64,000 nt of DNA. It comes from Marsupella aquatica. Its lineage: Eukaryota > Marchantiophyta. Shown here piece by piece: positions 13,336 to 23,509 of this stretch. The notes beneath the pieces are model-generated. The model searched no databases, was not told where the DNA came from, and saw nothing but the letters and a program-made list of their open reading frames with translations. The first letter of the stretch is position 1. Every line of letters begins with the position of its first letter. The stretch lies in contig OZ316895.1 of NCBI GenBank assembly GCA_973895155.1, forward strand, positions 13,516,001 to 13,580,000. Reading direction: 5' to 3'. The position numbers were made by a program, and so were the translations under genes.

Positions 13336-13668
13336 GTGGGTTCTGGTTCCGGCTTATGGCATCGGGAGGACCTATCGCTGACCTATTTACCAACGTCTCT
13401 TGAGCTTGAGTTAGGATGCTAGACTTGGCGAGTTCTAGATCCGGTGGGGTTACTTACCGAGGTGCTTGGGTGTTTGTGCAGACAGTGAGGACCGTTGAGT
13501 AGCGGTCGTGTAGGTGAGCAAGTGCAGCTTCGTATGGGAGTGGCCGCGGGTGCTGCTAGAGGCATTTGGATGCTTGCTCAAGGTATTCCGTGGAGGCGTT
13601 CGGGCATCAAGGGCACTTAGGCGCAAGTGCTGGGATTGGTGAGGGCGCTGGGTGGCGAGGTCCACCAC
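13336..13668 (-). repeat. Repeat segment A, inverted copy forming the spacer of the inverted repeat
   Basis: This is the reverse complement of 11847-12184 with scattered substitutions. In the left copy A runs straight into B. Read on the minus strand, this copy shows the other junction, with the end of B running straight into the start of A. Both junctions are contiguous, which suggests the ancestral array was tandem (A-B-A-B) before an inversion. Confidence 0.85.
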
Positions 13669-14736
13669 TCACGCCCACTGTCCGTCCAAGACAGCTCCTT
13701 CCTTGGGCGCGGCCCGGGTTCCCCCTTGTACCTATCCATCACCAACTGACCGCCCTGACCTCAGGACATGCTCATGGCCCGAATAGCGTAGCTTGTCCTA
13801 AAGCTTGTCCCAACACGCCGGGACCAGAACGGCCCTGACTCTAACAACCGCTCCCGGTTCTCCCCATTGATGGTCTAGGGACCGAACGCCCTCAGGACTT
13901 AGCCTCCCTACCTACTTGGCCTTGTCTCCCCAACGCAAGCTCCCTTGGGAGGCTGAACGGGGCTTGGCTGTTGTTCGACAGGATTTGGCAAGCGGGCGAG
14001 CTAACAACCGCAAACCACGAGAACCCATGGCACCCCCGGACCCATCTGAGCACAGGAGGGTGTAGCCCTCCTCAAGAGCTTTCCAACGAACCCAAGAAGT
14101 CTTCCAACGGACTTCCTGTTGGGAAGATATCGCCATTTCTGTTTGACGGTTTCCCTTAGTGTCGCGACCGTCGCGGCTCACGACTTCGGCTTGCCCTTAG
14201 CCCCCAGGGAGACACCACTCCCCTCATATATGCTTCTGGAGACCTGACACCCCCGGACCAGCTTTGGTCCCTAACATTTGGCCCCCAACCCGGATCCCAT
14301 CGAGCATAATGGACGCGCCACCAACTGGCAACGCCCATAACTTTCTTGATAGGCATCCGCAAGTGGAGTGCCTTAGCCCGTTGTGACCGGGCCGACCCTG
14401 TGCTCATGCCTAGGCCCTCAGGTCTGATCGCCGTTCGGGGCCCCCGACCGGCCCAACCCGGATCGGGCCACAACTTGCGCCCCAAGCGTCCGTTGCCAAT
14501 GGCGTCAACTCCATTGGCCTTGGGCCCAAGAGGAGCTCACTCCCAAGCCCTCAGAACTCAAAGTCCATCCGACAGTCCGGACGGTCCGGACGGCCATCCT
14601 TGAGCCCGGTCCATTTCCCCTTGACCCGACCAGCCATAGGCTAGTCCAAGTCCTTAGTGTGTGTTCCCAGCTTGGCCCCTTGCCTCGCCAGTGCCACGTC
14701 TCATTGCCCCCAAGTCTCCCCATGCTAAGTCCTCCC
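13669..14736 (-). repeat. Repeat segment B, right arm of inverted repeat (part 1)
   Basis: This is the reverse complement of about 12290-13335. Shared landmarks are the CAACCCGGATC block, the paired gene-like frame with GLGMSTGSARSQRAKAL on the opposite strand (minus-strand frame 14156-14485), and the GGACGGACAGTGGG end. The arm stops exactly at the Copia-1 LTR (14737) and resumes at 21669 after the 5-bp target duplication. Confidence 0.85.
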
Positions 14737-15038
14737 TGTTGAACTAAGACGTCATTCGCAACGACCATACAACCATGACTTATTCCATGCACACGTAGTC
14801 GACACAATCTCTACGTGGTTCACCTCTTCTCCAAGGCTACGTCCACACGAACACACATGCTCTCCCTCTTCCTCAAGTTGCTCCGTTATATTGAGTAAGC
14901 ACCACACACCAGCGGCTTACACTAGCCTTGGTATATACAAGGTCATACACGACTAACCTAACCTCAGCTAAGACGCTAACTGTGGTTAGCCTAAGTGCTG
15001 TAACCTTTGAGTCACAAGACTAAGAGAAATCCTTAACA
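14737..15038 (-). repeat. Copia-1 3' LTR
   Basis: The 302-bp LTR begins TGTTGAACTAAG and ends CCTTAACA on the plus strand, with TG...CA ends. Relative to the other LTR it lacks about 29 bp and has a 7-bp insertion near 14767. It is homologous in reverse complement to the two solo LTRs at 47266 and 53820, sharing GTCTTGTGACTCA, TTAGGCTAAC and GTGTCGACTA blocks. Confidence 0.95.
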
Positions 15039-15050
15039 AACTCTCCCTTG
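15039..15050 (-). other. Copia-1 polypurine tract
   Basis: Immediately inside the 3' LTR the minus strand reads AAGGGAGAGTT, the expected primer for plus-strand DNA synthesis. It lies directly against the LTR terminus, as in other copia elements. Confidence 0.75.
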
Positions 15051-15242
15051 ACTCTAGTCTTGGGGACTGCAATTTCTACTATCCATATGAGATACTCAGC
15101 GGGAAATTCTAGACAATCACCTAAAACCATAGGTGTCCCCCTAAAAACCATTTAAGGTTAACTAAGGGTTAACTAGAATTAAGCCGTAGCCATAACTGGA
15201 TTGAGTAACCCATATACAGAAATTACATATTGTTAAGTTACT

Positions 15243-15434
15243 CTACTTGTGCTGCAAATGCAAAACCTGCAAAGTAGCACGGTGTCTTGAGTAACTCTCC
15301 AAAGGAATCACTTTGGTAAAAGCATCGGCCGGGTTGAGTTTTCCATCAATCTTGACTAGCTCAAACATTTTATCAGACACTGCTTGCCTAATAAAATGGT
15401 ACCTGATGTCAACGTGCTTCACCATGCTATCCAT
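15243..15434 (-). pseudogene. Copia-1 RNase H C-terminal fragment
   Basis: The 63-codon fragment has the usual end of copia RNase H: VDIRYHFIRQAV and GKLNPADAFTKVIP. The second motif contains the conserved N-P-A-D-x-F/L-T-K. It belongs to the main polyprotein but is in another frame, separated by a frameshift near 15,440-15,480. It ends about 200 bp before the 3' LTR. Confidence 0.85.
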
Positions 15435-15448
15435 AACCTGGTTAATAG

Positions 15449-17671
15449 CTAGATGAAGCGCACTCTAGCTGTCACAATGAAGAACATTTTTTCATGCTCC
15501 AATCCCATCTCAGTGACCAGCTTATCCAACCAAATTGCTTCCTTTGCTGCTTCTGCTGCTGCAACATATTCTGCTTCTGTAGTAGACTGAGATACACACT
15601 TCTGCAAGGTAGATCTCCAACTTATGCATCCTCCTCCAAGAGTAAACACATACCCAATCGTTGACCTCCTTGTTTCCAGACAACCTCCGTAGTCAGAATC
15701 TACATAGCCAACCAAAGATTTGGTTTTGTTTGATCTACTATCAAATAACAGACCATAGTCTATGGTGCCCTTAAGATACCTGAGAATCCACTTCACAGCC
15801 TCCCAGTGTACCTTCCCTGGATTTGACATGAATCTACTCACTTTGTCCATTGCTAGGGCTAGATCAGGTCTGGTACATGTCATCAAATACATTAGACTGC
15901 CCACTGCCTTCTCATAAGAAACCTTAGTCATCAAGCCTCTCTCCACTGGATTCGTGGGGCAGAAAGCCGATGATAACTTGAAATGTGGAGCCAAAGGAAT
16001 ACTTACTAGCTTACAATTCTCCATGTTGAATTTTGCAAGTACCTTTTCAGCATACTTACCTTGATTCAGCCACAACTGTCCAGTCTCAAAGTTCCTCGTA
16101 ATCTCCATACCTAAGATCCTTTTGGTTTTCCCAAGATCCTTCATTCGAAATTCAGAACTCAGTTTTGCTTTGAGTTTGTCAACCTCAGATTGATCCTTAG
16201 CCACAATCAACATGTCATCCACATAGAGCACCAGAATGAGCAAACCAAACACACCATTCTTGACCAATTTTGTATACACACAAGGGTCATACACCATCCT
16301 AGTGAATCCTTGTGCAAGCATGAAATCATCAAACCGCTTGTTCCATTGCCGAGGAGCTTGCTTCAATCCATACAAGGACTTAAGCAACCTGCAAACTAAA
16401 CTCTCTTGGCCCTTCTTCACAAAGCCCAGTGGTTGTCTCATGAAAATTTGTTCCTCCAAGGTGCCATAGAGAAATGCAGTAACAACATCCATTTGATCTA
16501 ACACCAGATCAAAAAACACAACAAGTTGACACAAAATTCGTATCGTGGAATACTTGGCAACTGGAGAGAAGACCTCATTGTAATCCACTCCCTTCTCCTG
16601 AGTGAATCCCTTAGCAACAAGCCTTGCCTTGTATATCTTGTCTCCTCCATCTGAAGAGTTATCCTTCAGCTTATAAATCCACTTGCTATCCACCACTTGT
16701 TGATCATTTGGCAGTTGCACCAGCTCCCATGTTTTGTTGTCACTTAAAGATTGCAACTCCCTCTGCATCGCTACATTCCATTCATCTTTCTCGTCTGAAA
16801 TGCACGCCTCATGATATGAAGAAGGTTCTCCTTCTTCCAAGATCAGTGCTATGTCATCATCATCAGGTGCAATGTCAACATCATCTAACCTTGATGAATC
16901 TATCCATTGTCCATACCTTGTAGGAGCTCGAGTAGTACGTCTTGATTTTCTAGCTGATGATTCTGGTTGATCTTGCTCTGTTGGTCGAATTTGAGGTATT
17001 CCAACAACAACCTGCTCCTCTTGTTCCATCACCGGAACCAACTCCATTATCGGAGCACCTCCTTCAACTATGTCATAAAAACCCTCATGACCAATCTCCC
17101 CCTCAACATGGTCCAGGATAGGAGATTTACCTTTGTCAGTACGGGAAGTCTGAGCATTCTCCCCCTCCTTTGATGATCTAGATTCATTAAAGGATATATC
17201 TCTACTGACAAGCAACGTACAAGCTTCTGGATCCCATAGCCTGTAACCTTTCACACCTGGTTGATAACCAAGCAAAAGACACTTCTTGGAAGTAGAATCT
17301 AGTTTAGATCGATTCTGCTTAGGTGTGAGAGCATATGCATCACTTCCAAAGACTCTCAAAACCTGATAGTCTGCGTGCCGTCCATACCTCATTTCAAACG
17401 GCGTCTTGAAATTGATTGCACTTGAAGGAGAAAGATTTACTAAATAAGTTTTTGTATTTACAGCTTCAGCCCAAAATTCATGCGGTAAACCTGATTGGCT
17501 CAACATACTCCTTGATCGCTCCAATAGTATTCGGTTTAGCCGCTCACAAACACCATTCTGTTGAGGAGTATAAACTGTCGTGAGATGACGAGTAATCCCT
17601 TGCTCTGCACAATATAGTTCAAATTCACTTGAACTGTACTCCCCACCGTTATCTGATCGCAGATATCTCAC
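15449..17671 (-). CDS. Copia-1 integrase C-half, reverse transcriptase and RNase H
   Basis: This is an open frame of 740 codons. Residues 1-60 hold the second Asp and the Glu of the integrase catalytic triad (LRSDNGGEY and QNGVCERLNR). Residues 95-150 are the integrase tail with GYQPGVKGYRLWDP. The RT starts near residue 310 with W-E-L-V and SKWIYKLK, and has AFLYGTLEEQIFMRQP and the catalytic YVDDM box (codons at 16211-16225). RNase H follows with GYVDSDYGG and STTEAEYVAA. It would copy element RNA to DNA and integrate it. The frame is truncated at both ends by frameshifts: the first integrase Asp lies in another frame at 17713-17955 and the RNase H end is at 15243-15434. It is a remnant of a longer polyprotein, not a complete gene. 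Confidence 0.9.
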   Translation of the reverse strand: MRYLRSDNGGEYSSSEFELYCAEQGITRHLTTVYTPQQNGVCERLNRILLERSRSMLSQSGLPHEFWAEAVNTKTYLVNLSPSSAINFKTPFEMRYGRHADYQVLRVFGSDAYALTPKQNRSKLDSTSKKCLLLGYQPGVKGYRLWDPEACTLLVSRDISFNESRSSKEGENAQTSRTDKGKSPILDHVEGEIGHEGFYDIVEGGAPIMELVPVMEQEEQVVVGIPQIRPTEQDQPESSARKSRRTTRAPTRYGQWIDSSRLDDVDIAPDDDDIALILEEGEPSSYHEACISDEKDEWNVAMQRELQSLSDNKTWELVQLPNDQQVVDSKWIYKLKDNSSDGGDKIYKARLVAKGFTQEKGVDYNEVFSPVAKYSTIRILCQLVVFFDLVLDQMDVVTAFLYGTLEEQIFMRQPLGFVKKGQESLVCRLLKSLYGLKQAPRQWNKRFDDFMLAQGFTRMVYDPCVYTKLVKNGVFGLLILVLYVDDMLIVAKDQSEVDKLKAKLSSEFRMKDLGKTKRILGMEITRNFETGQLWLNQGKYAEKVLAKFNMENCKLVSIPLAPHFKLSSAFCPTNPVERGLMTKVSYEKAVGSLMYLMTCTRPDLALAMDKVSRFMSNPGKVHWEAVKWILRYLKGTIDYGLLFDSRSNKTKSLVGYVDSDYGGCLETRRSTIGYVFTLGGGCISWRSTLQKCVSQSTTEAEYVAAAEAAKEAIWLDKLVTEMGLEHEKMFFIVTARVRFI

Positions 17672-17712
17672 CTTGGATCCAGTCTAATTCTCAATTTGGG
17701 CTTTTCACTTCT

Positions 17713-18411
17713 TTAAAGTGCCAAAAACTTCAGACTTTGCGTGTAGAAATGTGATCCACACATACCGTGAGTAATCATCAATGAACGTGACATAGTACAA
17801 TTTTCCAGAAAGTGAGGGAGTTGGGGCGGACCCCACACATCACTATGTACATACTCAAGTATAGCTTTGGTATTGTGAGTTTCAACACCAAAGGTTCTCC
17901 TGTGCTGCTTCCCAAGCACACAGTGTTCACAAAAATCTAGCTTAGTAGATTCCAAATTAGAAAGAAGTCATTTCTTGCGAAGTACCACCAAACCCTTTTC
18001 ACTCATGTGTCCCAATCTGCAGTGCCATAACTGAGTCATCTCGCCTTGAGATCTAGTTACATTGGCTTCTTCACAAATCACGTTGCCCTCCAACAAATAT
18101 AGATTCCTGTGCCGCTTACCCTTCATGACAACCTTGCCTCCGGTTGACACTTGAAGAATATCATCAGCAGAACTCCACCGACATCCATTTGCTTCCAGCA
18201 TTCTAAGAGAAATCAAGTTCTTTTTCATGTCAGGTATGTGTCTGACATTACTCACTGTTCGCACAGCTCCATCAAACATCCAAATTTTCACGGATCTAAT
18301 TCCAACAATTTGACAAGGATGATCATTTCCCATCAACACGGAACCGGTTGATACTGAGTAAGAAGTAAAAAACTCTTTCATACAACAAATATGATAGGTA
18401 CAGGCACAATC
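17713..18411 (-). pseudogene. Copia-1 protease/pre-integrase/integrase N-half, frameshifted
   Basis: The minus-strand frame 17968-18381 encodes the protease C-half and GAG-pre-integrase region, ending in LWHCRLGHMSEKGL, the His part of the HHCC zinc site. After a stop, 17713-17955 supplies FCEHCVLGKQHR (the Cys part) and VHSDVWGP (first catalytic Asp), followed by a frameshift. The protease active site expected as D-S-G reads D-C-A at 18403-18411, so catalysis would be lost. Element order and spacing fit Ty1/copia. Confidence 0.85.
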
Positions 18412-18468
18412 TAAAATCCATTCATCACCGTTGTTACTGGATGAAATGCAAAGGGCAACATCTGGACT

Positions 18469-19368
18469 TCACAAGATTTCATCATCAAGCAAGTCAATCA
18501 TATCAACATCAGTGGCTGCGTTCGCTGATGGTTGATGAGTCTGCTTGACTCGACAGTCTCGTTTCATGTGGCTAGGCTTGTTACATTTCCAGCATATAAT
18601 TGGTTTCTTTTCTAGAGATTTCTCTCTAGACCTGGATCTAGACTTAGACCGAACCTTCTCCTTGCCTCTATTCCGTGAGGGGTATGTTTGTGAAAAAGAC
18701 CTGTTTTTGCCAGTCATCCGTTGTTGAGTCCTCCCGCGGTTCACATTCAATGCACTACCAGATGAAGATGGTGTATGGGCATGATCCAGTTTCTTCTGTG
18801 CATCATCTGACAGCAAAGAGCTTACCACCTCATCATATGAAATGGTTTTGAGGTCTCTATACAAGAGAACCTGCTCCAAACCTTGATACGATGGGGGTAA
18901 GGAACTGAGAAGAAGCAATGCCTTATCTTCATCTTCCACTTCCTTGCCAAGATTTGACAAATCTACAGCTAGGCTATCGAATTCATCCAAGTGATCTCGA
19001 AGCTTGCCTCCTTTTAGCCTCAAGCTCATCAAGAGAGACTTCTTGTACAACCGATCTGAGGCATCCTCTCGATAGTACTTCTCTCTGAGGGCCTTGAATA
19101 AGGTTACGCAATCCTCGTAGTCGTCCAACTTCTTAATGATATGTGGCTTCAGATACAGCATAACCGCATTCACAGCGATCACTTGCTCCTGCCTTCATTT
19201 TCTCAACGGGATCTCCTCCTCACTATTAGACTCCTATCGAGTCGATAATAGATGATCTAGGCCCATAGCACGAAGAATTCCGTTAACCTGCTTCTTCCAT
19301 AGCAAATAATCCGTGCGCCCATCATACTTTTCCACCTCAAACTTGACACCTCCAAACTTGGATGCCAT
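18469..19368 (-). pseudogene. Copia-1 gag (UBN2-type) with two in-frame stops
   Basis: The frame starts at 19368 with MASKFGGVKFEVEKYDGR, a standard copia Gag N-terminus, and stays in one frame to 18469. Two stops lie around 19195-19235, after L-L-S-T-R and after I-P-L-R-K. The body has KLDDYEDCVTLFKAL and LLLSSLPPSYQ, typical of the UBN2/gag domain. It ends with a basic Arg/Ser region and a zinc knuckle, CWKCNKPSHMKRDC (C-X2-C-X4-H-X4-C). Gag would form the particle and bind the RNA. The open segment alone is 237 codons. Confidence 0.9.
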
Positions 19369-21330
19369 CGTTGTCCTCCCGACGTTCTCCACGTGCTATT
19401 TCTTTGTTGATCCCTATATCCTTTTGTCGCTTTTTCCTTCCTTCCGTCCCGTTGACTCAAATCCAAATCATGAAAAAATGTCGTTTTTCACAACTTTCCA
19501 AAAAACTTGAAACTTGTCACTGCCATGTAGCCCACCAGCCTAGCAAGCCAATGCTGAAATCCGAAATTGAAACCGAGTTCCGACGAAAAACTTTTTCACG
19601 TTTCGGTCGAGGTGGGTAAAACTCAAAAAATTCTCCCTCGTTTTGACCACCTCGGGGAATAAGAAAAATTCCAAGTACCACCCGTCGTCAGAAATGCAAA
19701 TCAAGTGGTGCACCGCGTTGCTAGCTTCAGTGGCTACGTCCTCGCCAAAAAAGATCCGAAAAAAGTTACCGTTCGGATCTTGGAATCTTCGACTAAAGGC
19801 CAAAAAACAGCTCTCTGTTTTTTCGGAATATTCCTTGGACTGTGCGGCAGGTCTCACAGGGGGCCGTTCCCCCTGTTGGAGCGGTTAATTCGGAGGGCAG
19901 CAGGTCCCGGGAAGCGGCACAACCAATGAGATGAAGAAGGAAAAATTAAAAAATTGAGCCTAAAGGGGGTTTAAGCCCCTTTAACATCTAAATACTGTCT
20001 ACGCGAGACGGGCCAGGCAAGATACAGGGCGTCGAGGAGGGCGTATGGCCAGTACGCGCGACTGTTGCCGGTCGCAGCAGGGCCGGCTGTCTGGAAGAAA
20101 AAATGCGGCGGGCGCGGGCAGGTAGAGGCGTATGCGCAGGGCGGGGGCAGACCGCGGGCTTCAGGCGGCAACCGGAGGGTCGCGGGCGGGGTACGAAGCG
20201 CCGGCCGGCGCTGCAGGCCGCGTCCACGGCTGGTGTATTCGGCAGGAAGGGAGGAGTAAGTGCGGGGGTATGCGGGCTGGCCCCGTGTGTTATACACACA
20301 CGATGATGGTGTGTGTTTAAACACACACAAGAGGTTTAACCCCCTTAAAAGGCAAAAAATTGACCCTAAAAAAAAGTTTCCCTTTTTACACACCTTGCCA
20401 CTTGGTGAAGAAAAATGCCGCCGACAGGAAAAATTTGTTATTTTCTAAATAAATGAATTTTTCCCTGGTAACAATAGTTTAGGCTACCCTCTTTCGTTTT
20501 ATGATGAGAATAAACAATGCTTGTAGTGTTTGAACGATATATAAAAAAAAATACAGGTAATGTGAACAACATCAAACAAAAGAACTCCACATCTAGACAT
20601 TTACTTCGTGAAATGGCTCATGCATGTCTATAATAAAACTTTTTTTATTTTGAATTCAATGATAATTTAACTTTCCAAATTTTTCCTCCTTGCCGTCAGC
20701 AGGTCCAGCGGCACAAAACCTTTGTTGCGTCTCCCTCGCTTTGCGTCAAGTGCCAATCCCGGACTTAAAACGACCACCTCACCGCAATCTCTCCGTTGAA
20801 CCGTTGCACTTCGCATTTCTTCCTCCAAGTCGGACGCAACGAAAAGAAACCCCGATTCAGTCAAAAGAAAACTCCATAGCCGGTCAGAAACTCAGAACGG
20901 CTCTTTTGCTCGGTACGTCGCACTCGCTACACCCTCGACAGCAAACTAGCTACCGAAACGATCATCTTCGCCCGATCTACGATGTGAGCTATAGGTTGTG
21001 ACGCCTCACCCACCGCAAAGCTCACACCATCGAGTAAACAATCTCAGGTCCCCCCCCAAAAGAACTGTCAAAGAAAACCGTCGAACACGAATCACATTTC
21101 ACCAAAAAATCCAGAACGATGAGAACTTCGATTCCTTCACACCACGAACTCCAATCAGTGATTTTTTCGCACCGTTAGATAGCCCTTGCCCCGATCTATC
21201 CGTTGAGCTCAACACCTCCAAGTTTCATGCGACGGAACTCTGTGAAATCCACCGACTCTAACCGCTGGAAAAACCATCACCAACACGTCACGAAATTTTG
21301 ATCGTCACCTCAACGTCACCTCCCAGGCTT
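19369..21330 (-). other. Copia-1 untranslated leader
   Basis: About 1.96 kb between gag and the primer site holds no recognisable gene. It contains a GC-rich stretch (20030-20280) and a hairpin-prone segment near 20285-20330 where GTGTGTTATACACACAC and GTGTGTGTTTAAACACACAC are each self-complementary. Copies of a GGGGTTTAAGCCCC-like motif lie near 19965 and, inverted, near 20333. Short open frames in the GC-rich stretch are in several frames and are not supported. Confidence 0.6.
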
Positions 21331-21342
21331 GCTCTGATACCA
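21331..21342 (-). other. Copia-1 primer binding site (initiator tRNA-Met)
   Basis: On the minus strand the sequence is TGGTATCAGAGC, the canonical complement of the 3' end of plant initiator tRNA-Met used by copia elements. Two bases separate it from the 5' LTR end at 21345. It is an exact match by eye. Confidence 0.92.
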
Positions 21343-21344
21343 AT

Positions 21345-21668
21345 TGTTGAACTAAGACGTCATTCGCAACGACCATGACTTATTCCATGCACACGTAGTC
21401 GACACAATCTCTACGTGGTTCACCTCTTCTCCAAGGCTATGTCCACATGAACACTCAAGCTTTACTTCAAGAGTAAACGAACACACATGCTCTCCCTCTT
21501 CCTCAAGTTGCTCCGTTATATTGAGTAAGCACCACACACCAGCGGTTTACACTAGCCTTGGTATATACAAGGTCACACACGACTAACCTAACCTCAGCTA
21601 AGACGCTAACTGTGGTTAGCCTAAGTGCCGTAACTTTTGAGTCACAAGACTAAGAGCAATCCTTAACA
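21345..21668 (-). repeat. Copia-1 5' LTR
   Basis: The 324-bp LTR has TG...CA ends and is nearly identical to 14737-15038. It contains an extra segment near 21451-21480 with CTCAAGCTTTACTTCAAGAG. The promoter for the element should be here, but I see no unambiguous TATA box. Confidence 0.95.
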
Positions 21669-21768
21669 CTCCCTGGATGGCCTATCCAGGCCTGAACCAT
21701 AAGGGAGATCGGCGTCGGAGTCAACGACGCAGAAACTAAGTGTTAAGGTAGTCGAGTTCCGCGACTCC
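21669..21768 (-). repeat. Repeat segment B, right arm (part 2, displaced by Copia-1)
   Basis: This is the reverse complement of about 12185-12285, including the block with GGCCTATCCAGGCC and the GTCGAGTTCCGCGACT end. Homology to the left arm stops just after that, near 21768. It shows that Copia-1 landed after the inverted duplication formed. Confidence 0.85.
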
Positions 21769-21769
21769 C

Positions 21770-22900
21770 ATAAACCCGAGGCCTTCTCCCTGACCAGGAA
21801 ATAGGAGAAATTGTTTTACATGAGTGTCTGCAGTGTTGTCAAGTTGGAGAGTCTTGCTAGCCTTTGAAAGACTCTTGCTAGTCCTTGAAAGACTTATGCT
21901 ACGGTAGCCCTTGAAAGCTTCATGCAACCCTTGTGACTGGGAGCCCTTGTGACTGGGAAAATGGGAGAAGTGGTTGTCATATGGCTGTCATAATCCCCAA
22001 ACCATACTTTTGACCCGGAAGAAATGTCTCATATTAGTGTATATGAGAAATGCTGTTGTTTCCATGATCTGTTGACGCTTGATATACGCACGAATTTTCA
22101 TAGTACAAAAGAAATGTCATTGGCTCAGGTATACTGATGGAAGGAAGATTAATTTGGTAACCAACCCTCACTGACTGAATGACTGACTGGCTCGGAGAGA
22201 GCCCTTGACCCCTTGTTGTAATTAATTTGAACTGTTCTTCGGGCTCCACGAGACCATGATCCCCTGCCGAGTGGCTGTACTGGGTTGTACAGTACTGGAG
22301 TTACGCTCTTTTAAAAGGACTACCCAGCCAAAGGGTGACTCATGTTACAGTAAGGGGGTGACTGGGTGCGGGAATCGGCGGTCATTACGACCCTCTTCAG
22401 TCTAGAATCGCCACCATCATCATCGTCGATCGAAGCATCATCAGCGATAGCAAGACATTATGCTATCCGGATCTTGAAGTGTTTCGTGAGGTGGAGTTAA
22501 TGACGATATCCTTCTCTCAGAAATTATTACTGTACTGAACGGAGCGCAATAGCGCATGACAGGAAACATCATCCATTCATCAGGATTGCATTGGACTGGC
22601 TGGACTCATTAGGCATGAATCTGGACTCCCACGTCAAGTCATTACGAAGGCCCAAGAGAGAGAGACACAGCAGCGGCCGGCCGGCCATCAGTACAATTTT
22701 TTTAAGTCGTAGGCAAAAACTGAGTGGATAAATTAATGACCGACCCCAGGCGGGGTTGCAAGATACGGCAAGTTATGGTACTGTTGCTGCTGTAGTGTAC
22801 TTCATACGGTTTCAAGCTCCGGTATAGTCGTCTGGGTGTTTTACCTGCTTGTGTACTCTTACTGCAGTCTGCGATTTGATGGATTCCATTCTGTTCAACT
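21770..22900. other. Intergenic region, no gene recognised
   Basis: Near 21853-21950 there is a short repeat of a CTTGAAAG-containing motif ('AGACTCTTGCTAG', 'CCTTGAAAGACTT'). A GGCCGGCCGGCC tract is at 22675-22686. I see no conserved protein segment or convincing splice-site pair. Confidence 0.5.
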
Positions 22901-22908
22901 CAATCCAG

Positions 22909-23106
22909 CTCAAGAAAAGCATCCATGATCACTGAACCTCGTTACATTGATTTCCATACAATTACTGAGCCCAGCTCAAGAAAAACATCCATGTTCACTG
23001 ATCCTCGTTACATTGATTCCCGTACAATCACTCAACCCAGCTCAAGAAGAACATCCATGATCACTGATACTCGTTACATTGATTCCCATACTATTGTAAA
23101 CAATCG
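22909..23106 (+). repeat. Three 66-bp tandem units, in-frame with an ORF
   Basis: Units start at 22909, 22975 and 23041 with CTCAAGAA(A/G)A and contain CGTTACATTGATT. The period is a multiple of three, so the frame 22925-23509 reads three 22-residue repeats with P/T-R-Y-I-D and H-T-I-x motifs. The units differ by several substitutions, so this is not a very recent expansion. Confidence 0.9.
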
Positions 23107-23509
23107 AAACCCTCAACGCAAGCTTCTGGAAATATTTTGGCCATTCAGGTCAGCTCAACGGGCCAATAAACTTTCCCATTTCTATTTTCCACTTGTTTGC
23201 ATACAAGACTCCCTTCAATTTCCTATGCTCGATGAAAGAATCCCTTATCCTCGATTCCATGCCCTGCTGTGCCGTTGTGCAGAACTCCGCTCAACGCAGG
23301 ACGTAAGTGACCCAGTTCTTCAGTCCCATGCAACTCGAGGCAAGTATGCATCAGATCCTACAGGAGTTCCATTCCTGAACTCAATTCAATCTCAGGATGA
23401 ACGTGGTATTAATTCGCGATTGATATGTCAGGTCAACAAGAATTCTATCGATTCCATTCAAACCCAACCAACTCAATCCCAAGACAGACTCGAAACAGCA
23501 CTCCTGTAA
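22925..23509 (+). CDS. Hypothetical ORF with 22-residue repeats (doubtful)
   Basis: This open frame of 194 codons begins inside the 66-bp repeat array and runs 410 bp past it. The N-terminal third is three 22-residue repeats ending in SS(R)(K/R)TSM. The rest has many Ser, Gln and Arg residues and no recognisable domain, membrane segment or signal peptide. It is kept because the frame survives in all repeats and continues beyond them. It may still be chance. Confidence 0.25.
   Translation: MITEPRYIDFHTITEPSSRKTSMFTDPRYIDSRTITQPSSRRTSMITDTRYIDSHTIVNNRNPQRKLLEIFWPFRSAQRANKLSHFYFPLVCIQDSLQFPMLDERIPYPRFHALLCRCAELRSTQDVSDPVLQSHATRGKYASDPTGVPFLNSIQSQDERGINSRLICQVNKNSIDSIQTQPTQSQDRLETALL

Larger units (their letters stand above)
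14732..21673 (-). mobile_element. Copia-1: Ty1/copia LTR retrotransposon with target duplications
   Basis: The element proper is 14737-21668 on the minus strand, flanked by CTCCC at 14732-14736 and 21669-21673. The order read on the minus strand is 5' LTR, primer site, long leader, gag, protease, integrase, reverse transcriptase, RNase H, polypurine tract, 3' LTR. Integrase before RT defines Ty1/copia (Pseudoviridae-type order). The coding region carries stops and frameshifts, so this copy cannot make a normal polyprotein. LTRs differ by about seven substitutions and two indels by eye, so the insertion is fairly young. It sits inside the right arm of the 1.15-kb inverted repeat. Confidence 0.95.

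Noticed and set aside
12326-14485. Matching open frames in the inverted repeat arms (about 110 codons each)
   Set aside because: They are mirror copies in a GC-rich repeat with few AT-rich stops; no domain was recognised, although a decayed gag origin remains possible.
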